Shown in pieces: positions 1 through 9,700 of a stretch of DNA of 64,000 nucleotides (positions are counted from its first letter, which is position 1; each line of letters opens with the position of its first letter). The stretch is taken from positions 310,001 to 374,000 of the forward strand of contig NZ_CP050063.1 in NCBI RefSeq assembly GCF_011604685.1, in the 5' to 3' direction. Source of the stretch: Spirosoma aureum. GTDB taxonomy: Bacteria; Bacteroidota; Bacteroidia; Cytophagales; Spirosomataceae. Under the pieces are notes generated by a model, which ran no database searches, was not told the origin of the DNA, and saw only the letters and a list, made by a program, of their open reading frames with translations. Position numbers and translations under genes: made by a program.

Positions 1-215
1 GAACATGGCTTTCCAAGCACGTTTCCGTTAAAACCGTATTCATGCTTTTCGGGATCTTTCGGATAAAATGCCAGCGTGTTTTCAGCCCGAGGCCAGTAGG
101 ATTTAACGGGCAAAACTGCCATCGATGACGGGAATGAACAGCCCACAATCTGTAATGTCCTCACGTAGTCGCGAAGGGCAGGACTGGGGAGTCGGTAGTC
201 GAAAATGGCGTCCAT
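1..215 (-). CDS. AraC-family regulator, N-terminal part only (cut by window edge)
   Basis: Reading leftward from an ATG at 215, an open frame of 71 codons runs off the window. The peptide begins MDAIFDYRLPSPALRDYV and continues with PRAENTLAFYPKDPEKH. This resembles the N-terminal ligand or dimerisation domain (DUF6597 type) that precedes the AraC DNA-binding domain in many Bacteroidota regulators. The helix-turn-helix part lies outside the window, so the assignment rests on the N-terminal pattern alone. It lies 78 bases downstream of the cupin gene on the same strand, so the two may be co-transcribed. No Shine-Dalgarno sequence is visible, as is usual in this phylum. Confidence 0.55.
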   Translation of the reverse strand, partial: MDAIFDYRLPSPALRDYVRTLQIVGCSFPSSMAVLPVKSYWPRAENTLAFYPKDPEKHEYGFNGNVLGKPC

Positions 216-293
216 TCCAGTAGGCAATATGGCTAATAAATGGCAAAAAAATATTGATTATCAGATACTTAACGCCTTACATTTTACATCATT

Positions 294-890
294 TTATTTC
301 AACGCCAGCGGTGGACCCACAACGGCCATTCCATGCGACTGATGTATTTTCTGAATCAATTCCTCTGTAGGTGGTCCTTTTAATTCGGTGAATTTCAGAA
401 AAAAATCTTCCAACTGACCCGCAGGTTGTACCATATAGATCTGCTTGCCATGATCTGACAATTGAATCCAGGTGTGCGGTATGCCGCGTGGAGCAAATAC
501 AGTATCACCCGCTTTTACCGTAAATTTCTCATCACCAACCTGAAAGAGGTACTCTCCTTCGATAATGGAAAATAGTTCATCCTGGTCATGATGGACGTGC
601 AGTACAGGCCCAATCTTTTCTTTACCAATGTACTCAAAAACAGCCAATTGACCGTTTGTATCTTTACCTGATATTTTCACATCGTTGACATTTATGCCTC
701 GATAAGGCGTATGTACTCCAAAGCGGGCATCGCCTGTTTTCACCACGAAAGGCTTCGGAGTATCAGTGATGGTGCCCAATTCAGGCGGAGCAGCCAGGGC
801 CGAAGCCGACAAAGAGGATGCGGCCACCGTGGATGCGGCCACCGTGGATGCGGCCGTCATGGCATGGGTTAAAAACTTCCTACGTTGCAT
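294..890 (-). CDS. Tat-exported cupin-domain protein
   Basis: This 198-residue protein starts MQRRKF followed by a small-residue hydrophobic stretch ending near ALA at 31-33, which fits a twin-arginine signal and export as a folded protein. The rest is one cupin barrel. Motif 1 has His98, His100 or His101 and Glu105 in HVHHDQDELF. Motif 2 has His139 in GIPHTW. These would bind one divalent metal, as in quercetin-dioxygenase-like cupins; the substrate cannot be told. The signal region contains a tandem 15-bp DNA repeat giving the run STVAASTVAASS. The closely linked AraC-type gene could regulate it, but no operator was found. Confidence 0.8.
   Translation of the reverse strand: MQRRKFLTHAMTAASTVAASTVAASSLSASALAAPPELGTITDTPKPFVVKTGDARFGVHTPYRGINVNDVKISGKDTNGQLAVFEYIGKEKIGPVLHVHHDQDELFSIIEGEYLFQVGDEKFTVKAGDTVFAPRGIPHTWIQLSDHGKQIYMVQPAGQLEDFFLKFTELKGPPTEELIQKIHQSHGMAVVGPPLALK
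817..855. repeat. 15-bp tandem repeat inside the cupin signal peptide
   Basis: The unit gatgcggccaccgtg occurs at 817-831 and 832-846, followed by the first nine bases of a third copy at 847-855. It is in frame and encodes repeats of ASTVA in the signal peptide, so gain or loss of a unit changes signal length by five residues without a frameshift. Confidence 0.9.
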
Positions 891-1055
891 AACTCATTCT
901 GTTTAAAATCGTCATGCAAAGTTTTAGTGCGGATCAGATTGTTTGGTGGTAAAAATCGGCCATTTTCAGAATGCATATTTGGTGTATGATGAGCAACTAA
1001 AACAGATTAAGCAAGAGCTGAAGCGGAATAAGTCGGCTAAAAAGATTGCAGATAT

Positions 1056-1107
1056 GGAGTAGGATTAGCCATTGAGACAAGTATGTCTCAATGGCTAATC
1101 CTACTCC
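1056..1107. repeat. Perfect 24-bp inverted repeat with 4-base loop
   Basis: Arms at 1056-1079 and 1084-1107 are exact reverse complements, separated only by agta. No T-run follows on either strand, so it is not a classic intrinsic terminator. It starts at the end of a short plus-strand frame (about 930-1062, ending KSAKKIADME then stop) that looks like the tail of a lost gene. It may be a hairpin that ends or protects a transcript, or a scar of a mobile element. Confidence 0.85.
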
Positions 1108-1620
1108 ACAACATGTTGAAGACAGTTTACTTCCAACTATTGACTCTCCTTTCCAAATGCCTACTAAATGATAATGTTTCTTACCTAAAAGCTCAAGAAA
1201 AAATGGTTACGACTATTGGAATAGCTCAACATAGTCGATTTAATCTGCAAAATACTATGAAAGCTAGATTGAGTTAATGAGAGAAGGGATGAGGACCCTC
1301 AAGCCGAAGTTAGTCCCTGATGAAAGATTACCATCAGAAACAGTCATAGAACGTAACGAAAATTTAAAAACTCAATTAGTTTTCATGCCCGAATGACAGA
1401 AGAGCATGTAAGCTTGATAACTAAATTAAGTGAACCTTCAAATGAATGGAAGAACGTTCGCACGAGGAAAAGACTTACCTACTTATTTTTTTTAGCTACT
1501 GATCGCAGCACTAGATGCCCTTCATACTATATTAAGAACCTGTTTGGGAATGGAGAAAGGTGGAGAATCGTGCCAACTTGTAGTCGCCAAACTACAGAGT
1601 CATGACCGCCCGGCGGCCCG
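1083..1620 (+). other. Decayed coding region, short overlapping frames
   Basis: Several short plus-strand frames follow one another here. One begins at 1091 (MANPTPQHVEDS), one lies about 1290-1396 (ending KTQLVFMPE), and one starts at 1393 (MTEEHVSLITKLSEPSNEW). The last two overlap at an ATGA and read as if one protein had been frameshifted. None is long or recognisable. I read the stretch as the remains of one or more genes, not as functional small proteins. Composition is AT-richer than the flanking genes, which would fit foreign DNA. Confidence 0.3.
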
Positions 1621-1646
1621 GCAAACACTGGTAGCCACGGACCGAC

Positions 1647-1760
1647 CCGCAATGGATCGCAACTTCTCATTTTTTCAATCTTAAACGAAAACATGATCTG
1701 CGGCAAATGCTTAATATCCTGCTGTGGCTGTTACGAACCGGTTGTCAATTTGGTCTGTCG
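1647..1760 (+). pseudogene. IS5-family transposase N-terminal scrap
   Basis: One plus-strand frame reads QWIATSHFFNLKRKHD and then LRQMLNILLWLLRTGCQF. The second part matches the pattern KRKH-L-x-NAILxLLRTGCQW near the N-terminus of IS5/IS1031-type transposases. The usual WR that follows is lost and the frame degenerates after about 1790. Upstream there is no start codon in frame. Only about 38 residues of similarity survive, so this is a transposase relic with no catalytic residues left. Confidence 0.6.
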
Positions 1761-2640
1761 TTGCGGTATCATCTTCGGTTAACTGGCTTTATTTAGCCAC
1801 CATTCAGATCATGCTACAATGGCATTAACTCGTTCATCAAACATAACTCCCAAACGTGTTCCAAGGGTAAAAACAATAAAGCGGCTTGATAGTATCAGAC
1901 CGCTTTATAACCCTAAAACCTATTCCTGAACTTATGAAGAAACTAGGAATACTATAAAGATAGAATCTTACTCGCCTAGCATTATTCATAATAGACCGTT
2001 GCTTCTTCAACATAGATGAAACCCCCATTCTAATCGATGAATAGTTTTCAATAGATCTGTAATAGCTCCTGGAAAGATAAAAATAGGTTATTGTTAGCGT
2101 AGAAAGCGAGTTATTGAACCGTGAGTCAATATTGGTGAGCCGTGTGTTTTTGCCTGCCAACCTTTGAGATAGCCAGCTTGATCAATAGTAGGCTATTAGC
2201 ATTATGCAACAGTTACGGCCGACTTTAAATAGTAGTAGCATAGGCAAGCAAGAAATCGGCGAGCCAATACCACTACGAATCAATGGCTCAGTAGGAAACT
2301 ACCGAGTCGATATAACTTTATTATTCTTTTACTGTGGGAAGTGCTCGCTGAACTGTGTCAGCAGGGTTTTACTCGAAGCGATGGGATTTGATGCGTTCCT
2401 CAAAGATAATACTGAACTGATTAATGATCTCTTTCCAGTTATAAGTGGGAGACGACCACTTAATCTGCAAGCTCTGGATGGTCAGATAGCCCAGCTTTGG
2501 ATTCATAAGTTATCATTTACTAAAAGGCCAGATAACATCATTAACTGAACTTGTCGTAATCAGCTATCAAAACCGTTCAGTTAAACCTCCAATTGATATT
2601 TAGGGCAAGACATAATTCTTGAATCTTTCTCAGTTAAAAA
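1761..2640. other. AT-rich stretch with no convincing gene
   Basis: Apart from two unrecognised open frames (minus 1837-2160, plus 2204-2548) I see nothing functional. The minus frame has low-complexity, Ser/Tyr/Arg-rich composition typical of chance frames. The stretch separates the IS5 scrap from the terminator of the PQQ dehydrogenase gene and is probably part of the same decayed island. Confidence 0.4.
2204..2548 (+). CDS. Hypothetical protein, unrecognised
   Basis: A 114-codon frame begins MQQLRPTLNSSSIG and contains a possible Cys motif (FFYCGKCSLNC) in its middle. It matches nothing I know, has no signal peptide or membrane segment, and lies in decayed DNA. It is kept only because it is the longest open frame in the stretch. 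A chance frame is at least as likely. Confidence 0.2.
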   Translation: MQQLRPTLNSSSIGKQEIGEPIPLRINGSVGNYRVDITLLFFYCGKCSLNCVSRVLLEAMGFDAFLKDNTELINDLFPVISGRRPLNLQALDGQIAQLWIHKLSFTKRPDNIIN

Positions 2641-2645
2641 TAAAA

Positions 2646-2690
2646 CTCCCGGCAGACATCCCACCGGGGCTTTATGAACCATCCTTAATC
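2646..2690 (-). terminator. Intrinsic terminator of the PQQ dehydrogenase gene
   Basis: Arms cccgg (2648-2652) and ccggg (2664-2668) form a GC-rich hairpin. Read on the minus strand it is followed by GTTTTATTTTTAA, a good U-tract. It lies about 90 bases past the stop codon at 2756. Confidence 0.6.
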
Positions 2691-2755
2691 CTAAGATAAA
2701 AAGCTCTTTCTTATTTGAATTTGTTTAAGTAAAATCGATAGCAGGGCAATTCATT

Positions 2756-4891
2756 TCAGGGCAACGCAAAGGCAATGTAACTATCCCCTTTGGGGGTGCC
2801 TAGCTTGGTACCTCCGCAGGCAACCACGACATATTGTTTCCCATTCACTTCGTAAGTGCTGGGCGTGGCAAAGCCAGCCGCTGGCAGTTGGGTTTGCCAT
2901 ATCAATTGACCAGTTTTCTTATCATAGGCCCGAAACATCCCATCTTTGGTAGCCGCAATAAATAGTAAACCTCCCTTTGTAATGACAGGACCACCGTAGT
3001 TTTCGGTGCCTGTTGGCAGAATACCCTGTTTAGTCAGTTCGGGAAACTCGCCCAGCGTCTTTTGCCAAATCTGATGACCTGTATTGAGGTTGATAGCGGT
3101 TAATGTACCCCAGGGTGGCTTGATGGCAGGGTAACCTTTACTATCTAAAAATTTCGTGTATCCATTGAAACGATAAGGAACGTAGGGACCAGGTTTAGCG
3201 GCCATACCAGAGGTCGTAGCTACTGTTTCCACTTTCTCATCGTTAAATAAAAACGCAAGTAGTTCCTGCTTTTGTGCGGTCGTTATCACTGAAAAGCCGG
3301 GCATCATTCCTTTACCGCTGGTAATCAGTTTTGCAACATACTCCCGGTCGCGCCGTTGACCGATGTTCACTAAGGATGGATAACCACTTGACGGATTCCC
3401 TTTTCGGTCCGACCCATGACAGGCCACACAATAGGTTGTATAGAGTCGATTACCGGGACTTAAATGAGCCAGTTCGTCCACTTTAGGCGTAGCACTAAGG
3501 CTGAACATCCAGGCCATCTCGTTGGCATTGACATACAGAATGCCCTCGGGATCAACGGCAGCACCGCCCCATTCCGGCCCACCGTCGGCACCAGGCAAGA
3601 GTAGCGTAGGCGTTTTACTTAACGGCTGGAACGGTCCTTTTTTTGCCCGTCGATACTGCGCTATCAGCGAATCACGATTGGTAGCATAGGGACTTAACTC
3701 CGTTTCGGCAATGGTTTGCCGGGCAAAAGGGGCTGGCAAAGTTGGAATGGGTTGCGTTGGCCAGGCCATTTCATCAGGCAAGGACGATTTAGGAACGGGC
3801 ATCTCCCGAATCGGGAAAAGTGGTTTTCCCGTTACGCGATCAAAAATAAAGACATGGGCACTCTTGGTTACCTGTGCTACAGCATCAATTGCTTTTCCAT
3901 GCTGGTGAAGGGTAATCAGGTTGGGCGGAGCTGGTAAATCGCGATCCCAGATGTCATGATGAACCAGTTGATAATGCCAGATTCGTTTGCCAGTCCGGGC
4001 GTCCAGTGCCAGTAAGCAATTGGCGAACAGGTTCTGGCCTTTGCGATTTCCGCCATAAAAATCAAACCCAGCCGAACCCGTCGGTACGTACAAAATTCCG
4101 CGCTTACGATCGACCGCCATGCCTGCCCAGTTATTGGCAGCTCCCACTTCGGTATTTTTATAAACTTCTTTAGGCCAGGTTTCATACCCATATTCGCCTG
4201 GATGCGGAATGGTATGAAAGACCCAGACCAATTTTCCCGTCCGGACATTAAACGCCTGAATCGAACCAGGGACCGCATCCGCTCCTTCCGAAACGCGTAG
4301 CGGCATGACTAATAGATCCTCAAAGAGTGTACCCGGCGTATTCGAAATCACAAATTTATCCTTCGCCGATTCCCCTAATCCGACTTTAAGACTAACCCGG
4401 CCATTCTCGCCAAAGCCGGGAATCGGTTGTCCAGTCTGGGCATTGATCGCATAGAGCCAGGAGCCATAGGCATACAAAAGTCGTGCGGGTTCGGTGTCTC
4501 CGCTGTTAGTACTTTTCCAATACGTAACGCCCCGGTTGGTATTGAACGTTTTGGCATCTGGTTCTACATAACGCCACTTCTGCTGACCCGTAGCGGCATC
4601 GAGCGCAAAAATCTGATTCGATGCCGTTACACCAAAGAGCGTACCATCTACAATAATCGGGTTGCACTGTACCTGTCCCGAGTCTCGGGAATGATACTCC
4701 CAGGCAACCTTAAGCTGACGAACGTTATCTGTATTGAGCTGAGTTAGCGTTGAATAATGATTCCGGTCTGCCCCTCCCAGATACTCCGGCCAGTCGGTAG
4801 CTGACTCGGGTTCACCAGGTATATAGGTCAGTTGGGCAGCCGTTAAGATAATGGCGAATAAAAAAAGAACAGGAAGAATACTACGTTTCAT
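2756..4891 (-). CDS. PQQ-dependent dehydrogenase with haem c domain
   Basis: This is a 711-residue periplasmic quinoprotein of the membrane glucose-dehydrogenase class. It would oxidise a sugar or alcohol with pyrroloquinoline quinone and pass electrons on through haem. Residues 1-20 are a hydrophobic signal or anchor. Beta-propeller repeats follow (DAATGQQKW near 98, DARTGKRIWHYQ near 297). GADGGPEWGG (434-443) is the family motif near the cofactor. CVACH (488-492) is a haem c site in an inserted cytochrome domain, with Met in the GMMPGF segment as possible axial ligand. The C-terminus has the family ending around GYIAFALP-like DSYIAFALP. It is the last gene after SusC/SusD on the same strand, so it may act on what that system imports or captures. 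The true substrate is unknown. Confidence 0.85.
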   Translation of the reverse strand: MKRSILPVLFLFAIILTAAQLTYIPGEPESATDWPEYLGGADRNHYSTLTQLNTDNVRQLKVAWEYHSRDSGQVQCNPIIVDGTLFGVTASNQIFALDAATGQQKWRYVEPDAKTFNTNRGVTYWKSTNSGDTEPARLLYAYGSWLYAINAQTGQPIPGFGENGRVSLKVGLGESAKDKFVISNTPGTLFEDLLVMPLRVSEGADAVPGSIQAFNVRTGKLVWVFHTIPHPGEYGYETWPKEVYKNTEVGAANNWAGMAVDRKRGILYVPTGSAGFDFYGGNRKGQNLFANCLLALDARTGKRIWHYQLVHHDIWDRDLPAPPNLITLHQHGKAIDAVAQVTKSAHVFIFDRVTGKPLFPIREMPVPKSSLPDEMAWPTQPIPTLPAPFARQTIAETELSPYATNRDSLIAQYRRAKKGPFQPLSKTPTLLLPGADGGPEWGGAAVDPEGILYVNANEMAWMFSLSATPKVDELAHLSPGNRLYTTYCVACHGSDRKGNPSSGYPSLVNIGQRRDREYVAKLITSGKGMMPGFSVITTAQKQELLAFLFNDEKVETVATTSGMAAKPGPYVPYRFNGYTKFLDSKGYPAIKPPWGTLTAINLNTGHQIWQKTLGEFPELTKQGILPTGTENYGGPVITKGGLLFIAATKDGMFRAYDKKTGQLIWQTQLPAAGFATPSTYEVNGKQYVVVACGGTKLGTPKGDSYIAFALP

Positions 4892-4928
4892 TACGCTGAT
4901 AAACTAGTGAATTCTGGAAGAACCTATT

Positions 4929-4962
4929 GGTAAGGGTAGCTCAGCAATAAACTACCCTTACC
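4929..4962. repeat. 11-bp perfect hairpin between susD and the PQQ gene
   Basis: Arms ggtaagggtag (4929-4939) and ctacccttacc (4952-4962) with a 12-base loop sit in the 95-base gap between the SusD stop and the dehydrogenase start. On the minus strand no T-run follows. It is more likely an RNA-stability or partial-termination element that sets the ratio of SusCD to dehydrogenase than a full terminator. Confidence 0.65.
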
Positions 4963-4986
4963 CATACGGTTTTGATACAAAGCGGC

Positions 4987-6761
4987 TCAATAACCAGGAT
5001 TTTGCTTCAGGGTCGGTTGGCCATTAACAAAGCTTTGCGTGATGGCATAATCTGGAATGGGCTGATATTCACTTTTGTTTTTTGTAAACTTAACCCCGCT
5101 GCCCAACGCCAGCGAACGACGCACGCTTTCCTTAGGTAAATACTCGCTGTTAATTACCTGATCGGCAATGCCCCAGCGAACCAGATCGAAGAAGCGGTGC
5201 CCCTCCATTCCTAACTCGATTCTTCGTTCAAAACGAACGGCTTTTCGGGCAACATCTTTGCTGGCCCAGGCCGTAGCATAGGGACTAATCACATACTTGG
5301 CGGCATTAGCAGTTCCGTCAAGCGTTTTGATGGGAGAAGCCGCAGCGCGGGCACGAACACGATTGACATATTCACGCGCTTTATCCAGGCTACCGACTTC
5401 TACTTCACATTCAGCCGCCATCAACAATACATCGGCAAACCGCATCAGATCATAATTCAAGGCGCTGGCAATGCCAAAACTAGCCCGAACGACCTGCCCC
5501 GAACTATACTCGACTGAGGAGAAAACGTGCTTCTTGCCTGTGAAGGGTCCACCATTGGTAATCGACTCGCCAGGAGGGGCCGTGAAAGCTACACCCGTCA
5601 TCATACCCCAATCCAGGTAGGGAATACCCCGGCGCCCAACGGTATGATCTAAACGAGGGTCAAGATTACCCGCATAGGGTGTGAACGGGCTGGCGTCCGG
5701 AACCGTCTCATTCGAGGTAACATCTACATCATTATACGTATCCAGCAGGGGTAGGCCATTTTCGTCGGTGCGGAACGCGTTGACCAGATTCTGCGATGGT
5801 CGATAAAACCAGGAGTTCGTGCCACCCGCAATACCGTTCGGGTAACAAAGGATCGCTTCCCGAAACCCGTTCGTATTGTCGCTGGCCCCATCACCAATGG
5901 CACTTTGTACCTCCAGCATCGACTCTTTACTGTTTTGCGTCGCGATGCGAAAATTCTCGCCAAAGCCCGTCGTTAAGTCCAGCTTTACGCCCTGACTGGT
6001 TTTGCCCTGGCCAATGATGATGTCAAATAACACCTTGGCCTCCGTAAATTTATTCTGATACAAATACGCCTTAGCCAGATACGCACCGGCGGTCCATTTG
6101 TTGACCCGGCCTTTTCCCGTTTTTACTTCGTCCAGATTATCGTAAGCGAATTTAAAATCGGTTTCCAGTTGGGGCCAGATGTTGACATAGTTACCACTCG
6201 CATCGGTATTCGGGATTTTGTAGTCGGTAGCTTTTTCATCCACGAAGGGAATGTTGCCGAAGATCTTCTTCCCCTCAAAATGATGGAAAGCACGGAGGAA
6301 ACGAGCCTCGCCCTCGATCTGTTTTTTCAGGACATCCGTCAGAGCGGGATCGGTTGCTTTGGCCAGTTCTTTCAAGACGATATTGGCCCGGCCAATACCG
6401 TCAAAAATACCATTCCAGCGGGCCAGTAATTGTGAGTTTGTGGTGGGAGTTGCATACTGCATCACCTGGTTAATTTCGCTTTGGTCGGTGAAATTAGTGC
6501 CCCCTTATACGCATCTCCCCCGGTTATACTTCCCCATATCCAGTTGTATGTTCCACTCAGACCCAGGAAATTGGCCGACAAGTTCCCATCCAGCGTAGCA
6601 TAAGCATCGATTAAAAAACCATCGATACCTTTTTTGCTGAGCAAATCACTTTCATTATAAACACCCTGGGGCCCCAGGTCAAGAAATTGCTGCTTGCAGG
6701 CCGAAAGTGTAGCCAGGGAAAGCAGTAAGGTGAGTGCCGTATAAGTTAGAATCGGTTTCAT
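4987..6761 (-). pseudogene. SusD/RagB-family lipoprotein, split by a -1 frameshift
   Basis: The first 99 codons (6761-6462) carry a lipoprotein signal (LATLSAC, acylated Cys22) and the SusD start FLDLGPQGVY, and continue to GGDAYKG. The rest of the SusD fold continues in another frame from about 6500 to 4987 (DQSEINQVMQYAT, then ARWNGIFDGI, LMAAECEVEVG and the C-terminal NPGY). One G is missing from a G run: five Gs on the minus strand at 6500-6504, where six would keep the frame. The joined product would be about 590 residues, normal for SusD. It would be the surface lipoprotein that caps SusC and binds the nutrient. Either a real inactivation or a sequencing or assembly error in the homopolymer explains it; the intact rest of the gene favours error or a very recent mutation. 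Confidence 0.85.
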
Positions 6762-6776
6762 AGCGGAATGGCGGAG

Positions 6777-9700
6777 TTAAAAGGATACGTTTAGGCCCAA
6801 TAAAAACTGACGCGGATTGGGATAGCCGGAGTAGTCAACGCCCAGATTCTGGTCGCTGCTGGCCGTTTGTTCAACTGATGCGCCCGATACGAGTCCTAAG
6901 TCGGGATCGGCTCCGGTGTATTTGGTAATGGTGAAGAAATTCTGCGCCTGCGCGTAGATACGAAGGTTACTCAGTTTGATGGTTTTCAGCAACGTTTTGG
7001 GAAAGCTGTAGCCCAACTGGATGGTTTTACCCCGCAGGTACGACCCATTTTCTACATAAAATGAACTCGAATTACCCGTCACGAAGGCCGTATAGCCATT
7101 GGTGGCTCCTACACCCAATTGGGGTGTCCTGGCGGTAGCGGCAGTTTCGGGTGTCCAGGCATCATGTAATTTCCCGGAAGCTACAGAACCGCCTAATACG
7201 CCCATATAGGTGAAATACTTGGTGTAATTATAAAGTTGATTTCCCTGGTTCCAGAACACAAAAGTGCTCAGATCAAAACCCTTCCAACTGAAGCCAAGGT
7301 TCAGTCCCATTTGAAAATTGGGATGAGGAGATCCGAGTACAGTTCGGTCGGCAGTAGTGATGTTACCATCTCCGTTCACGTCTTTGTATTTCCAGGAACC
7401 TACAACACCCGGCGCTCCATTGATTTTAGGACCAGCATTGACCTCCTCCTGATTATTATAAAAACCATCCAGTTGATACCCGTAAAAGGATGAGACAGCC
7501 TGCCCCTGTGTTGTAATCAGGGCATTGGTTATCCGGCTAGCGGCTACCAGCTGCGCGGTATTCTCGTCGTTGAGTTTGGTCAACTGGTTTTTGTAATGGG
7601 TAAATGTCAGGGTTGCATCATATTTCAACTCCGATGTAATACGTCCCTGATTCGTTATCTGCAGGTCGATACCCGTGTTACGCATGGTTCCCAAATTGAC
7701 CAATGGCTTGGTTACCAGTAATTCCAGTCCATTTCGCAGACTCGGCACCAGTAAGTCGCGCGTGTTTTTTGTATAGACGTCGACCGCGAAACTCCATTTG
7801 CCTTGCAGAATGTTGGCATCCAGACCAATATTGGTGGTTTCTGTGGTTTCCCACTTGGTTTGCAAATTACCCTGAGAACTAGCCCCGTAGCCCTGCGTTG
7901 AGCCGATGTTGGTGCCATTAATATCGTAGTAGTTACTACCCGGCGCAGCGCTGTAGGTTGAATACTGATTGAAGGCGGGTACGTTGGAAATACTGCCCAT
8001 CTGCCCCCAGCCAGCGCGTAGTTTTAATTCATTGAGCCAGCTAACCGATTTCAGGAATGCTTCGTCGGAAATGCGCCAGCCGACCCCAAGAGATGGGAAA
8101 TTGGCATAGCGCACAGCTGGGCCAAAGAGCGATGAACCATCCCGGCGAAAGGTAGCATTAAACAAATACTTATCTTTTAAGATATAATCGAGCCGACCGA
8201 AATAGGAAAAAAGCGAATTACTGAACAGTAGCGTATTCCGGTTAATATCAGCGTCATTAGCACTAACATCGCCCAGCGACTGCGGCAAACCCGTATTGAG
8301 CGAAAGGAAATTGTTGGATTCAAAATCATAGTTACTCTTGGCCCCAAACAAACCGCGACCCGTATTTTTAATGGCTTCGGTACCGAGCAAAACCTTTATG
8401 TCGTGCAACTGAGCAATCTTTTTCTGGTACGTCAGCGTGTTACTCCACGTCCAGCTCAGGTAATTATTCGAAGCCTCGGTCAACTGGGTCACTCGTCGTG
8501 ACTGGCTGGCCTCGTACTCTTTTAAAAAGGCCCGCTGAAGCGTTCCATTGCGCGCATCAATACCGATAGATGTTCGCAGGGCCAGGTCTTTGTTGATGTT
8601 CACCTGTGCAAAGACATTCCCGAATGCTCTTAGATTTTGGTTGGTCCAGTCTTTCCGACGCTCCAGATACGATACCGGATTATAGCCAACACCGGCAGTT
8701 CCACCCACCAGCGATCCTCCATAGCCACCCTTAATGTCATAAACAGGTATAAACGACGCACTTCGGAGCGCATACGCCCAGGCACTGGTTTCGCCAATTA
8801 CGGTAGCATCGCCCCGCCGGTTGTCGTACGATACCTGAAGGTTTTCGCCCACGGTTAAAAAAGATGTGGGGCTAAAGCTGGAATTAAGTCGTAGCGAATA
8901 GCGATCGTAGCCCGTGTTTTTAAAAGTGCCCTGCTGATTAAAATAATTCATGCCCAGCGAAAAGGTCGATTTATCGTTGCCACCGCTAGCCGTTAGCTGA
9001 TGACTCTGAATGATGCCCTTTTGTGACATGGCATCGAACCAGTTGGTGCCTGGACTGGTCTGAAAAATCTGGTAAGGATTCGTATAATCAGCGATTGTAT
9101 ATAGATCTGGATTCGCGCGGGGATCACTCGCCGAGACGCCCCCTTTAAATCCATTGCTAACGATGTAACGATCAGGAATGGCAAACGAGCCATGCTGGCC
9201 AAAAATTGGGTCCACAAACGTGGTTGCGGTCGTTTTATCCAGATACGTTAGTAATTCACTCGTGTTTAATAGCTTGGGAATTCGGTTGAGCGGGGTCGAC
9301 TGGACACCATAATAGGTATCGTAGGTAAGGGTCGTTTTGCCCATTTTTCCGCCTTTTGTCGTTATAATGATGACGCCATTGGCAGCTCTGGCCCCATAGA
9401 TCGATGCCGAGGACGCATCCTTCAGCACCTGAATCGATTCTACATCCTGCGGATTAATTCGCGAGGCATCGGTTGTTGGAACACCGTCGATTACGTAGAG
9501 TGGGTTGTTGTTTCCATAGGAGGCAAAGCCACGGATACGGATAGAGGCCGAGCTACCAGGATCGCCCGTACTGCTAACCGTAACCCCGGCGGCTCTCCCC
9601 TGTAATTGGGCGACCAGATTGGCAGATGGTGTAGCAGTTAGGTCGCTGGCTTTCACGACGGATACGGCCCCAATGATGTCTTTTTTCTGCTGGGTGGTAT

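Noticed and set aside
1083..1277. 64-codon plus-strand frame starting inside the 24-bp hairpin
   Set aside because: Its start lies in the hairpin loop, the sequence matches no family, and the region is crossed by other short frames. Taken as decay.
1837..2160. 107-codon minus-strand frame
   Set aside because: Low-complexity composition rich in Ser, Tyr, Arg and Ile, no family signature, no promoter, in a decayed region. Probably chance.
4427..4747. Plus-strand and alternative minus-strand frames within the PQQ dehydrogenase gene
   Set aside because: All overlap a clear long gene and have no family resemblance.
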